Shown here: positions 33,971-46,942 of the stretch, one piece after another
Position numbering within the stretch: the first letter of the stretch is position 1
How the letters are laid out: every line of letters starts with the position of its first letter
Assembly (NCBI GenBank): GCA_014058105.1
Contig: JACGCM010001793.1
Coordinates: forward strand, 992,001-1,056,000
From: Kingdonia uniflora
Lineage: Eukaryota > Streptophyta > Magnoliopsida > Ranunculales > Circaeasteraceae
DNA length: 64,000 nt
Direction of reading: 5' to 3'
Program-made: the position numbers and the translations under genes
The notes under the pieces: model-generated
The model's database searches: none
Seen by the model: only the letters and a program-made list of their open reading frames with translations
What the model was told of the DNA's origin: nothing

Positions 33971-34347
33971 TCTTATTGGTGATATTTGGCAAATTCTAAC
34001 AGTTAGGATTAGATCTGACGAACTTAGTATTCTCTGAAATAAAATTCAAACTACATATACCCAAGCGATTGTGAAGTGTTAGGTTTTGAGGCTCAAAAGA
34101 TGAGAAGCTAAAAAATAAAAAAATTGGTTCATGTTCAAATAGGACATTTCTTGTTCGAATAAAAAATATTTTTGTTTGAACAGAGATCAGAAGTAGCTAA
34201 TTTTTTATCGTGAAGAAAGCCTCATGATACGTAATTCGCAATGGTCTTGTATTCTATGTCCCTTATGTTATAAAAAAAACCTAAGGGGTCTTGAAACGCC
34301 CAACCCTAATCTATTATAGATGTTGCCTCCATGGCTAAGCTTTGTAG

Positions 34348-34973
34348 TGCTGAAAATCGAGGTAGCTACTCTCTCTTCTACGCCAATAACGATACGTAGA
34401 ATACACTGAATCAAGAAATAGACAGAACATAGAAGACTAAGGAAGACAAAAATTTTCCCAGAGGAGGGAAGTGGAAAACCCTTACGGATGAAAAAAAAAC
34501 TACTCCCCGCGAACAATCCACTATGATCGAATAGTTACATGATCTCTCCAAGCTTCTCAAGCTTTGTAATGGAGTCTCTCAAACTCTAGCTCTCTAGAAT
34601 TAAACTCACAGAGAAAAGATAGGCTAATAAATATCTTAAGTCCTATTTATATACTAGATGACTAATTACAAATAGAACGGATCTCGTGGCAAAATCAATG
34701 TCCCAGAATAGCTTCTAAAATAAACCTACGCACATCTCGTTCAAGTGACTCAAAGCTCGTTCGAACGAATTTAACGATAAAAGGTCTCCAGCCCTCGAAA
34801 ACAATAACTCGTTCGAACGACTTCTTCGGTCTCCAAGTTTCCAGCGCGAAAACTACTATCTTATTCGAATGACATATATCTTCGCTCGAACAAACTCGTT
34901 CAAACGACATCTATTTTCGATCAAATGACTTCGACAATTCCAATTCTTCTACAATTCAAGTTTACCCTTAACA
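34348..34973 (-). repeat. 3' LTR of Copia 2
   Basis: On the plus strand it runs TGCTGAAAATCGAGG...TTTACCCTTAACA, 626 bases. Next to it (34974 onward) ATCTTCCACTTGAAA is the reverse of a purine-rich priming tract. It aligns with the LTR at 39000-39601 and the one at 8439-9002. TCGTTCGAACGA palindromes lie at 34757-34768 and 34809-34820. No clear target duplication is preserved. Confidence 0.85.
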
Positions 34974-36900
34974 ATCTTCCACTTGAAATCGAATCCTGTA
35001 ACCAATCTCCAGATCTCCAAATAAATTGCTCGCACTACCCGGACCTTCAATCTTGAAGACCCACAGAAGTTGTACATGTCGTCAACTTCTAAAAAGTTAC
35101 CACCTTCGTTAACATATTGGCTGAATTCACATCAGTATGAATCTTCACAAGCTTCAACATACCGTCCTTGAGGAGGGACAAATATAATAATTCTGAATAT
35201 CAATATACTTGGGCCTAGAGTGAAAATCCGAATTCTTTGTTAAGTGTATAGTGCTTTGACTATCACTATACAGCTTAGGAAAATGTTGTTTCTACCAAGC
35301 TCTTTCATATACCCAATAAGCCAAACCATATCCTTGCATGCTTTCATAGCCGTAACATATTTTGCTTATGTTGTAGACAAAGCTACAATCTTCTGTAGCC
35401 TAAAACCCCATGTAACCGCACCGCTTCCCAATATAAATACGAAACTACTAGTGCTCTTCCGACTATCAATGTTACCCGACATATCAGAATCAATAAAACC
35501 CTATAAGCATATCTGAGACCCCTCATAGCATAATGCTATATCTTGAGTCCCCTTTAGATACCTCAGTATCCATTTTACAGCTCTCTAATGCTCCTTGCCT
35601 AGATTACTCATATACCTACTAACAACTCCCACTACTTGGGCAATATATGGTCTCGTATAAATCATAACGTATATTAGACTACCAACCGCTGATTGATAAG
35701 GAACCTTCCGCATCTCATCGTGATCCTTTTGCATCTTCAGACAATAATCTTTTGATAATTTAAAGTGACCTCCCAATGGTGTACTAACAACTTTAGAACC
35801 ATCCATATTAAGCCGCTTAAGTACCTTTGCTGATGTTCTCAGCTTGAGATAACTTTAATTCTTGTCGCTTTCTGTCCCTTGTAACACACATACCAAGAAC
35901 TTGCTTTGCAGCACCCAAGTCCTTTAAAGAAAACTCCTCAAACAACTGTTCCTTCAACTTAACAATCTCTCCCACATCGGCACTTGCAACCAACGTATCA
36001 TCTACATACAGAAGTAGAATAATATATGAGTTCCCAGTATTTTTTATAAAACAATAGTAATCCGTATTTCTCTTCGAATAACCATTTTTGGACATGAATT
36101 GTTCAAACTTCAAATACTACTATATCGGTGCCTGTTTCAAACCATTTAAGCTCTTCGTGAGCTTACACACAAGATCTTCTTTCCCTTTAACTGAATACCC
36201 TTCTGGCTACTTTATATAAATTTCTTCATCAAGGTTGTCGTGAAGAAATATTGTTTTGACATTATGCTGCTCAAGATACAAATCTTCAATTGCGACTATA
36301 TTTATTACAACCCAAATAGTAGGCAACTTCACAACAGGAGCAAAGATCTAACCAAAATCAATGTTTTATTTCTACTAAAAGCCCTTCACCACAAGTCTAG
36401 CCTTGAATATTTTTGAACCATCAGATTCCAACTTTAGTCTATATACCCACTTGTTATGCAATGCTCAATTCCCTTTTGGTAATCGAACTAAATCCCAAGT
36501 TCGATTTACTGATAATGACTGCATCTCATCATCTATAGCAAGCTCCCACTTGCTCTTGGCTTCCACAAATAAAGCCTCCTTATAACTTTCTGGTTGACCA
36601 CCATCCGTAAGTAATAAGTGATTTAGGGAGTTAACATACCTAGATGGAACTCTTTCAATTCTTGGCTCCTATCGAAGTGTTAAAGGAATGATTAGATCAT
36701 TAGGATCATTGCCTTGATCCGGTGCTTCGAATTCAACCATGACTCCTTCATCAACCTCTCGAGGGGTTCATCATCAATGCTAACATTTTCCGCTGCCTCA
36801 CTTCGATTCCTTTCTACAGGTACTTTGAAGTCTTTATACTAAACTTCCACATTTAATGTAACATTACGGTTTTGAATGACTTTCCGATTCTTCGCACCCT
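34974..36900 (-). pseudogene. Copia 2 reverse transcriptase and RNase H
   Basis: Reverse transcriptase is visible at 36113-35817 with the catalytic YVDD (LLLYVDDTLVA), followed by KDLGAAKQVLGM. The connection continues at 35806-35585 (PYQSAVGSLIYVMIYTRP, usual for Copia) into RNase H remnants to about 35200 (GSAVTWGFRLQKIVALSTT). The palm upstream, to about 36700, is in several frames. Stops and frameshifts throughout. Together with the two LTRs this makes an almost full-length, dead Copia element of 5.25 kb. Confidence 0.85.
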
Positions 36901-37790
36901 AAAATCGGCACCAAAACTCATCACCAACATATCCAATCAATATGCACTTCATCAACTTTGCATCTAACTTTGTCCTTGTATTTGAATTATCAAGCACATA
37001 TGCGATACAACTGAAAATACATAAGTGAGAAAGGTTTACCTCTTTACCGTTTTATGCTTCTTCAGGAAGTCCAAAGTCCAAAGATGTTGAAGCCCTCTAT
37101 TAATCAAGTATGCCACTATACTAGCCGTATCCACCCAAAAACATTTTTGCAATCCAGCGTTGAGTCTCATACTCCTCGTTCTTTCGTTTATGGTTCGGTT
37201 TATGCATTCTGCAACACCATTTTATTATGGTGTTCCTGGAATAGCCTTCTACCGCCTAATCCCGCTTGATGCGTTAAAGTCTTCAAACTCGTCACTATAG
37301 TATTCGCCTCCGTTATCCGATCTAAGACACTTCACTTTTAAGCCGATTTTATTTTCAACTGGAGCCCTCCACTTCTTGAATTTATCGAACACATCTTATT
37401 TATTCTTTACAAAGTAGACCCACAATTTATGAGTGGCATCATCAATGAAAGTAACGTAGTAATAGGAACCACCAAGAGAAAACACCTAGATTGGCCCCCA
37501 AACATATGTGTAAATAAGATCCAGTTTTCCAAGTTTTTTTAATCTTTTAGTTATTTTGAAACTGACATTCTTCTATTTTGCAAGAATAACCACTACACAA
37601 AACTTAAGATCAGCCTCCTCAAGACCCTCTAGCTTTCCCTTTGTTGCCATCATCTTCATCTCCTTTTCACTCATGTGTTCGAGCCGTTTGTGCCAAGTAC
37701 TCATATCAATCCCTGGAGTGGCAGTACAAATAGTATAAATTGTACTTTGTATTGTATACAACGTTTCTTATCTTAACCTTCGAGCTACTG
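36901..37790 (-). pseudogene. Copia 2 integrase
   Basis: Reads leftwards from the GAG-pre-integrase zinc-binding region (WHKRLEHMSEKEMKMMATKG and the Cys near LKFC at about 37700-37600) into the catalytic core (FSLGGSYYYVTFIDDATHK, about 37500-37440, with RSDNGGEY-like sequence near 37310). The C-terminal parts are degenerate. The Asp-Asp pair is recognisable; the catalytic Glu lies near NGVAERINRTINE at about 37200. The same segment of Copia 1 is cut off at 6756. Confidence 0.8.
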
Positions 37791-38985
37791 CCACAGCTCC
37801 CTTTGTAACCTTCAAGAAGGTTACATCAAAGGTACTTACATATCTACCATCATCTGTCAATTTGCTAACTGATATAAGGTTACGCCCCAATTTGGGTGCA
37901 AGTCACACATTCTGTAAAACCAACGTTGCCCCCGAAGGCAACATTAACCTATCATTTCCCTTTCCAGTAATATTGCGCGTACTCTTATCCGCAAGAATGA
38001 CCGTACCGAAGTGACCTTTAACAATATTGGTTAGGAAACTTGCGTTTGTAGTAGCATGGAAAGAGGCTCCGGAATCAACTATCTAAAATTTATTAACATC
38101 ATCACATGAAAATAGTAGAGACTCATTAGATCTAACCTCCTCATTAAGGTTTATTATTTCTTTCTCTTCATCATCAATTTTCTTAGAAGAAGAGTTACAA
38201 TCTCGCCTGAAAGTGACCCTTCATTCCACAAGTCCAACACGCACCTGACAGCTTAGACTTTCCTCTTGACTATGAACGACCCCTTCCATATTTTGGCCCT
38301 TTTTTGTAAGACTTCACTATTTCCTCGATGTTTAACGCATTGCCATTTGAACTCAAAGAGGGTTCAAATGCTTTATGTTTATTCTCTTCACTCATAATCA
38401 AAGAGACTACAGTGTCAAATTTAATGTCTTCCTTCCCCAATAAATTGCTCACAGCTGTAATAAACCCTTCCCAGCTCACGTTCATCTACCTTAGAAGATC
38501 CCATGCTCTCACCTCATCGGTAAAAATGATTTTCACGGATTTAAGCTGAGCATGGATAGTATTGAACTCACTGATATGATCTTGCACACTACCATTCTTC
38601 TTCATCATCAAAGTAAATAACTACCACATAAGATGTACCTTATATGCCTTGGACAGTTCTGAGTACATTGAGGACAAAGTCTCCATCAAACTCTTTATTA
38701 CCGTAACTTTGGAGATTATATGTAGGATTTGAGATGATAACGTTAACCTAATAGTTTTGTGCACCTTGCAATCCAATCGTGCCCACTTTGCAGTATCATA
38801 ACTTAGCAGCATCATAATCTACTAGCTTCATCTCAACTTCACCCAGTGGTAATTCAAAATCCTTCTAATAGAGGTAATTTTCTATCTGTATCTTCCACAT
38901 TCCAAAATTCATAACATTAAACTTTGTGATCTTTAATTTCTCTTGATCAGCAATCGTTCTTCACCACACAAGCCCTGTAACAAGC
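37791..38985 (-). pseudogene. Copia 2 gag and protease
   Basis: Gag starts near 38960 with the same DQEKLKITKFN opening as Copia 1, then passes through frameshifts to 38485-38270 (WEGFITAVSNLLGKEDIKFD) and a degenerate zinc-knuckle region. Protease follows with VDSGASFHAT at about 38070. One extra segment relative to Copia 1 (a few codons after FHATT) shows independent indels in the two copies. Confidence 0.8.
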
Positions 38986-38997
38986 GCTCTGATACCA
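38986..38997 (-). other. tRNA-iMet primer binding site of Copia 2
   Basis: GCTCTGATACCA on the plus strand, the reverse complement of TGGTATCAGAGC, two bases from the LTR start at 39000. The longer GCGCTTGTTACAGGGCT extension on the minus strand is shared with Copia 1, apart from two bases. Confidence 0.9.
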
Positions 38998-38999
38998 AT

Positions 39000-39601
39000 T
39001 ACTAAGAATCAAGGTAGCTACTCTATCTTCTACACGAAGAATAATACACAGAATTCGTCGAATCAAGAAATTGATAGAGCACAGAATAATAAAAAAAACA
39101 TGAATTTTCCCAGAGGAAGGAAGTGGAAAACCCTTGCGGATGAAAAATTACTCCCCGCAAATAATCCACTATGATCAAACAGGTTATACAATCTCTTCAA
39201 GCTTCACAAGCTTTGTAATAGAGTCTTTCAAATCCTAGCTCTCTAGAATTAAATTCACAAAGAAAAGATAGGCTAACAAATTACCTAAGTTCATTTTATA
39301 TACTAGAGGACTAATTGCAAATTGAACAGATCTCGAGGTAAACTCAACATCCTAGAATAGCTTCTAAAGCAGACTTGCACACATCTCGTTCGAGCTACAC
39401 TATGCTCGTTTGAATGACTTTGACGGTAAAAGGTTTCCATCCCTAAAAAATAACAACTCATTCGAGCGACATCTAAGCTCATTTAAATGACTTCTTCGGT
39501 TTCCAAGTTTCCAACGCAAAAAATACTTTTTCGAACGAACTCATTTGAATGACATCCAATTTCGTTCGAACGACTTCAATAATTTAAGTTCACCCTTAAC
39601 A
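39000..39601 (-). repeat. 5' LTR of Copia 2
   Basis: 602 bases, TACTAAGAATCAAGG...TTCACCCTTAACA on the plus strand, aligning with 34348-34973. Its start has lost the expected TG. It contains TCGTTCGAACGA at 39562-39573 and several one-mismatch relatives. Divergence from its partner LTR is considerable by eye, so the insertion is old. Confidence 0.85.
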
Positions 39602-40500
39602 TGTTAAGAGATGGGTCTTTGCAAGATTGTAGATGTTGAAGAGTTATTTTAGGGGCTTGATGAAGAGAGGGGAAGGGCCTCTCCGATACTAAGCTAAAAT
39701 GTGAATCGAAGGGAAGAGAGTAGCGATGGTTCAAGGACAAGATAATCAACGATGGGGAAAAACAATGATAGTTCAAAGACAATGGTTTGCGTAGAAACCT
39801 CATTCGAGATGGGTCATTGCAGTTTCCTGTGAGGCTGAGGTAACTTTGGATTTCTTGATGGTTCCCTTGATCTCTTGTATGCCTTGATAGTCTATGTGAG
39901 ATTTTTTTTAAGGTTTAAAATCTCAAAGTGTGATGAGATCTCTTGAGAGCTTGTAATGGTTTCTCGGATACATAGTAGATTCACGGGTTTGGTGGGTGTG
40001 AATGTAATCCTTTGGGGTAAACAACGGTAAATATCCTTTTAGCTTGGAAATCGCATGGGGGCATTTGGAGAAGGATATCTTCTATCTTAATTTATATTTA
40101 TATCCACATAAAGGATTAAAGAGTACCACAATTGACCAAATAAATACAAGTTAATGCAATCTTCCTTAAATCAGACCTGAACAATAAATTCCTAAATTGA
40201 TACTTTGGACATGAGTTCCCAGTTTTACCCTTATTAAATTTTAGAAATTACGGCAGTTAACCACTTTGAAAATTTTAAATTTGTAGATAAGTGGAGTTAG
40301 TGAGTTTGAGTCGTCACATCAGGTTATGAATAGTAATAATTTATTCGAGACGTCTATAATTTCTCAGTATACAACTCAAATTTAAATTATGATACACCTG
40401 TTTATCTTAAATAAACACGTGCACATAACGGTTTGTACACGTGGCATGTATTTTAAAGAACCTCATATATTATTCCTTAATAAATTTTAATACCTTTAAA
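39602..40500. other. No gene recognised
   Basis: Intergenic DNA of mixed composition without protein-like reading frames. From about 40500 rightwards TCATTTGT motifs appear (AACATGTCATTTGTAATG, ACATTTGTCATTTGTTG), marking the upstream region of the second DUF1985 gene. Confidence 0.4.
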
Positions 40501-43500
40501 TATAACATGTCATTTGTAATGTTCCAATTTATAATGTGTTGATCCCAACATTTGTCATTTGTTGTGCATATATCTGTCATTTCTTTTGATGCTAGTTGTC
40601 ATTGTAGTTTATACATAGACGGGACTTAGTTTTCCTTTCTATATGTGATTCATACGTATACGGGACGATGTTTTTTTGGCGTCAAATGATATCAACCATT
40701 GGATGTATTTGTCAATGGAGGAAATTGTAATAAAACAACAACCCTGATTTTCATATGTATCGAGATGAGTAATCATTTAAACACCAAACAAAATAGACAA
40801 CGGTATTGATACTGGTACCATTTCATTTCAAACCATCCTCATCAACTCTATCTGAAACCCTCATCAACCGTCTGTCTGTACGATTCTTAAAACCTAAGTA
40901 CCTCAATCAAAATTCCTCTCTCCTACTTTGTACTAATTTGAGAATCTTATGCATCCTTTTGTCACTTGTCTGGAAAGTTTTATTATCCCCTCATCTCTTG
41001 CTTTGTACTAAAATCTTTATCTATCAAATGTCTAATGAAATGATGTTTGTTTATTTCTTAGTCCAAACAAGGGGGAAGAAGAGTATTAAATTAATGGTGA
41101 GAGAGAAAGTGTTCAGAGCCCCATTGAAAAAAGAAGAACCGTAATAAAAACTGTGTAACGAGAACGAGATATTGGTGAAGAGAAAAAGTAACCCAAACAA
41201 GCAAAATAATGCATCTCGCTGTTCAAGTTATGTTCAACAAAAATTGCTATTAAAGACGATTAGTTTACAAGAACGAAAAGCCATTGGTAATACCTATTTT
41301 GCACCATTATTACTAATCAATCCGATCAAGACGCAGTCAAGGCTAGTTGTTGAACTTTTTGACAGTCATGTAGGCGATATGTATTTAAAATTTTGAGGCA
41401 CAACAATGCCAATGAAAGCCGTGGATGTTGTTCTCATTCTTGGGCTACGTGTTATACCTGTAGCCCATAATTTATTTTTGTTGATCCTATGCATCAATCA
41501 AAGTTCACGAAGAGGCACTTCCCAAAGAAAAAAAAACTTATGTGTTCAAGGAAAATGATGACAGTAGGAAGCAGGCTAGGGCAGACTAACGTCATGGTAG
41601 GTTCAAAGTATTTCTTTTATTATGAAAGATATTCTCAGTTGTTTGGGCACCTATTGTAATTAACTTTTGTTTTTCATTTATTCTTGAGTTTTTTGTCAGT
41701 TGTGTGTCTCTTTGTTGTTTTTGTTATGCAGATGATACTCTTCGCTTAAATTTTCTTAACATTATTCAATCCTTTTTCTTCCTAAACAAAAGGAAAAACG
41801 TTGAGGAAAAGTATGTTGATTTAGTGGATAATCTGGACAACTTTAATAAATTTCCCCAGGGGCAACAACTCTATAATTTTTTGTTGAGCCAATTAGTTGA
41901 GTGGCCTGAGTATCGATCTATCGAAGGTAAGAAGTCCGACAGGGCGTTATTCTTGCATGGATGTACCTGGGAACTTACGATATGGGTGTTTCTAAGTATT
42001 CCTGCACTCAAGTTTCCAAGAATTCTTGAACTAAAAGCCAGCTTCCCTAGGTTACAGGGATGGAGGATGTCATCTTTTAAACTAATTCTCTTTTTTTACT
42101 TTTTAAATGATTTTAGCTGATTCCAATTTTTTTTTTTGAAACCTTTGGAGCCTTCTGAAAAAGATAAGGCACATGAAATTATAATAGAAGCCATGGTAAG
42201 CTTCATTCCATATTATTTGTGATTCATATCATTTGTCTGAATCATATTTATCATTGATAAGTATAAGTTGTGTTAGTTGTTACCGTTTGTGCTATTTATC
42301 ACTATTTATCATTTGTTCTGATATGCTTTATCACTTGTATAAATAAGCTTTTTCATGTGTCTGTATTTTATTTTCCTCTTTTACCTTCTTAGAACCTTCA
42401 AGCCGAAGCAACACATGAGTGGCAAAATAATAAAAGATTGATCAAAGTAGATAATTGAATGGCTCTTTGTGAAGGCATGGTCGAGGTATGTTTGAAAGTC
42501 ATTATTTTTTCTTAATTTGTGTTGTCACTTACAACATAATACCAGTTGGTTTAGCTGGACCACCTAATAGGTGATCAAAATAGATTGTTGAAACGTCTTA
42601 CGAGGCCTTCTCGACCAGCTAATAGTACTCCTGATAAGGAAAAGTAGTACTCTACACCTATTTTAATGAATTTGTGAGAGATCGTTTGGACTAAGTCTTC
42701 ATAACCAATGAAACAAAAGCGTGAATAAAATGCTAAAAAAATTATGGGAATAATGGTAAAGAAAAATATAGAAAGTGCATGAATGTTCAGAGAATATGGC
42801 AAACAGATGTAAAAAAAAATATCTCAAGCCTGAAGAGAGGAATAAAAAGAAGAGAGAAAGGGAAAAAGTTCAAGAAAAAATGGAAATAAGGTAATGAAGA
42901 AGAAGGCTTAGCTCAAAAAGGGTAAGACTTTAACAAAAGATAAAATCAATAATATCCCCCTAAAGTTGTTAATTACCAGGAAACCGAGGAGAGGCCCTAA
43001 GGGGAAACCTACGTAAAAAAATAAAGTAATTCCATTATGAAGCAACAAATATCATCTGTTTTGTTTAATATTAGCATCTATATGTATTCATCATATTATT
43101 TAATCATAATCTATTTACTTTCACAAGATTTGTTGGATTGTGTTCGTGGCGTATACCAAATAAGTCAAGATAAAATTTTGGTGGGAGAAGAGTTTGGGAA
43201 GGATGTTAAACCCACTGAAATTAAGAACGATGGTGGTTTTGAGTAGAGTCAGCAAAGTGACCCATGATCCGCCAACCTGACCTAACCCAAACCTATTTTT
43301 GGCGTGCTTGGGTTTAGCCTGAATAGGTCACGGGTCATTTGACCCAAACCCACCTAACTTATTTAATAAATGTAAATCTATCGGGTTAGGGTTTACCTTA
43401 ACGTCTCGGGTTAACCCACGACCCATTTTAGTTTGATTTTGGCCAATTGTAATTTATGATTTTTATGGTATTATCTATCATTTCAAGTAAGATTTGAGCA

Positions 43501-43908
43501 TAAAGATATGTTTATGTATTATTACTACCCATAAACATATAGAATTTGATTCTATCTTACCTCAATTTCATTCTCTCGTCATCTTCTTTCTTGCTATCCA
43601 TTTTTTCAACAAATGCACTCTCACAAAATGGGCATTTAATCCCCACTTTTAATACTGGACCCATCATTTGAGAACACATATAACACCAATACCTACAAAT
43701 CTAAGCTTCAACAAACTTACTCTTGCAAAATCATGTAAATTAAGGTTAAAAACCATGACCTGATCCAAACCCAAATTAATATTTAAACAGCTTAAGAGGG
43801 TCGGGTCGGGTTGACCCATTTAAATAAGGGTTAGGTTTGGGTTTGTATTTTTGATCCGTTTAACTAAATGGTTTGGTTTGGGTTTACATTTTTTACCCAT
43901 GAACCCGT

Positions 43909-46900
43909 TGTAATGACCCATATTTTTATTTTTTTAATTATTACTCTTTATATTCCAAATCTGCATATTCCTATTCTTTAACTTCCGCATACTCCTCTGC
44001 ATCATACTTCTGCATATTCTCCTATCCTTAATGCAACTATAACTATTCTTAGTGCCAAGTTTGGTATGGATTCCTTCTTGGTAGAGTTTTTGGTGGTTTG
44101 ATGGTTTTGATAGTTTGGCGTTTTAGCTTGATTGTGTAGTGTGTGTTCGGAGGGCGGTTTCTGTATCCGTAAGGGGTTTTCCGCTTTCTCTTCTCCGTGT
44201 AGGTTATAGTGTTTTTGATTCTGGACGTTTTTGGCATTTCCGATTTTTGTTCTGGGGTGGAGAAATAGGGATTAGCTACCCCTGGTTTCTCAACGCCTAT
44301 CAGACCGTCGTCGGACTCTTTCCGCCCATTTCATTCCTTCCGGTTAAGTTTCTAGCCGTTAGATTCCTTTTCTGGGTTTTAGGAGTTTTGGTGGCCGTTC
44401 TACGGTGGAGCTGGTGTTAGACCTTTGGAACCCTTTGTGGTGGTTGCTCTAGTTGTTTCAGTCTTCTGAGGGTCTTGGAGGTGTGTGTGTGGTTCGGGAG
44501 GACCTCAGTGTAGACTTTCCCAGATGGCCGTTTGAATGAGGTTCCTTGTCGTTCGAACGAATCGTCATGTTTTCTGATCATTTTATGCGTCTTCTGGACG
44601 TTTTGGCCATTGGACAGCGTTATCGTTCGAACGAGATTTATTGTCGATCGAACGAATTGACTAACCTCCTGGATTTTGACCCATGGCCTCTTGGTCGTTC
44701 GAACGACTTTTGTTTGTTTCGACTACTTAAGTCTTTCTTCCTCATTTCTTTTGGTTGGTTTCCTGCTAGGCGCTATTTAGGCAATTTGAGAGAGAGAGAG
44801 AGGATTCTTCACCCCTATTATCCCCTCACCTCCATTCATCACCTCCTCATCTTCATCATCATCCACTCCTCTTCCCAATCATCCCCTCACCTCAATACTC
44901 TTCACCCAATCTTTCCCCTCGCTCGCGGATCCTTGCTGAGCTTCGCCGCGATCATCTCTCCTATTCTCGGTAAGTAATTCTTGTTTCCCTTTCGTCAATT
45001 TTGCTTGATTTGGCGTAGGTTGATTTCTATGGTTCGATTTTAGGGTTTGGGTTTTATTATCGTTACCTTAAATTGATTGAGGGTTTGTTGTTATCAGTGA
45101 TTGTATTGGATTTTTAGGTGTTCCGTTTGTCGTTCCGCAGACTTTAGTCGAGTTTCCATATTGATTTCTGTAGGGCTCGGGTTTGTTATCAGGCGAGTTC
45201 ATATCCCAACTTTACTAAGTTTCTTTACTAGTTCCAGTATATTGTATTAGAGTGCAGTATTGAACTCAGAGACGTTTTATGATTAACTATAGTTTAACTT
45301 AGAGATTATTCTATTATAGTTGTTAACCTGTGGTTGGGTTGTAGTTGTTAACCTGTGGTTGGGTTGTAGTAGTTAACCTATGGTTGGGTTGTAGTTGTTA
45401 ACCTATGGTTGGGTTGTAGTTGTTAACCTGTGGTTGGGTTATAGTTGTTAACCTGTGGTTGGGTTGTGGTTGTTAACCTATGGTTGGGTTGTATATTGAT
45501 TCTGGAGTTGGTTTTGGTTTGTATGGAACCTGAGTTTAGTTAGTGGTGGTTGGATGGTAATGATTATGGAGTTGGTTTTGGTTTGTATGAGACCTGAGAT
45601 TGTTGGTAGTGGTTGGGCTAGCGTTCCCGTGGGTTGCCCAGGAATGCCCCCTCCAGCCTTAAGAGATTGTTGGGTTGGACGTAGGCGACGGTTTGGTTGT
45701 TGTTTCGACTATGCAAAGTCGGTGCAACAGAGTCTCTATCGATCCTGTTTGAGTTGCCAGGTTAGCGGCAACTGTGTTGTGCTTGGGCACCGGTTATACA
45801 TTATAACTTATTGCACTTTTCTTACTTATTGTGATTAGATACACAAACACTCCGCTTCGGTTGACCTCCGACGGGATCAAAGGAGTCCGCGAGATCGAGT
45901 TAAAATACACAGGTGAGATTGGGAATGGCACTATCATACCTAGCAAAAACCACCGCGGAGTGTGGATTGGTATGAGACAAAGTCCTGACGATCCCAAACT
46001 TATACCTCGGTGAGGTTAAAATTCCTTGAAATGCTTCGGACATGATGCTCCACGGGTTTAATCCACCCTTCCACTTTGATTGAGTGCGACCATCCTAGCT
46101 TGGTCGAGCTTAAACAAATCGTAACAGTATATCCCTTTACCGAATCTCTTTAAGATAGTATTAGACGTTAGCATTATATCATATTGCATTAGGGGATATT
46201 TATGGGAATATCGCTGCTCATCATATCATAACATTGCATCTAGGATAAGTATGGGATTATCCTAGTCATCACTTCACGGCATAGCATTGCATCATCATCA
46301 TCATTCCCTCCTCTTACATTCTTAACTCTATTCCCTTTCTAATCCATTTTATTCTCTCTCCGCATTAACTCTATTCTCCATTCTCTTATCAACTCAATCC
46401 TTCTTTCCTTATTGTTTTCTTAGTTCATTAATGGTTACTGATTATATTGTTAGAACTGTTTAGTTACTTATTTCCTTATCGCACTCGTCTCTATTCTATT
46501 TCCAATATCTGTTATTAGTAAGTTATTTAGTTATGTTGGATTAGTGAGCTCGTTATTTGCTCACTCTCACATTTAACTTTTCCAGTGGTTGAGTAGCTTG
46601 GACTGCCGCGTGGTTAGCCAGTCCAGAGACTGATTTTGCCGCTACAGATTCTTTCAGTTCTAGATTTTGTAGGTGTTCTCAGCATTGTGTAGATGAGCTC
46701 TTATTCGAGATGTTGTATTTCTTTCGCCATGATATGTATATATATATATGTCTTTTGCTTCCGCGTTATTATTGCATTGTTATTTCTTTACTCTGATGAT
46801 TACTGCTATATGTGAATAGCTGGGCTAGAATTTGTCTACGGCTTGGCTATTTGTGGGGTAGAATATTTGGATTCCCCGACCTGCACTACTTAGAGTCTAG

Positions 46901-46942
46901 TAATTGGTCAAGCTACCGATTACTAGATTTTGGGGCGTGACA
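43909..46942 (+). repeat. Solo LTR (3.03 kb) nested in the hAT element
   Basis: Starts TGTAATGACCCA, ends TTTTGGGGCGTGACA, and is flanked by the perfect 5-base duplication CCCGT (43904-43908 and 46943-46947). The start and end style match the Tekay-like LTRs at 990-3868 and 19647-22698, but most of the interior is distinct, so it is another family of that group. It holds TCGTTCGAACGA palindromes at 44549-44560, 44623-44634 and 44695-44706, and a 25-base tandem array. No interior coding region is left. Confidence 0.9.
45316..45490 (+). repeat. 25-bp tandem repeat, 7 copies, in the solo LTR
   Basis: Seven head-to-tail copies of GTAGTTGTTAACCTGTGGTTGGGTT, with few substitutions (G/A at CCTGT/CCTAT, one ATAG start). 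The copies are exactly 25 bases each, which argues for recent expansion. Confidence 0.9.

Noticed and set aside
34343..39606. Target-site duplication for Copia 2
   Set aside because: The flanks TGTAG and TGTTA share only the first three bases, so no duplication is claimed.
45316..45490. Regular 25-base repeats as a CRISPR-like array
   Set aside because: The units are directly head to tail with no spacers, inside a plant LTR. They are an ordinary tandem repeat.
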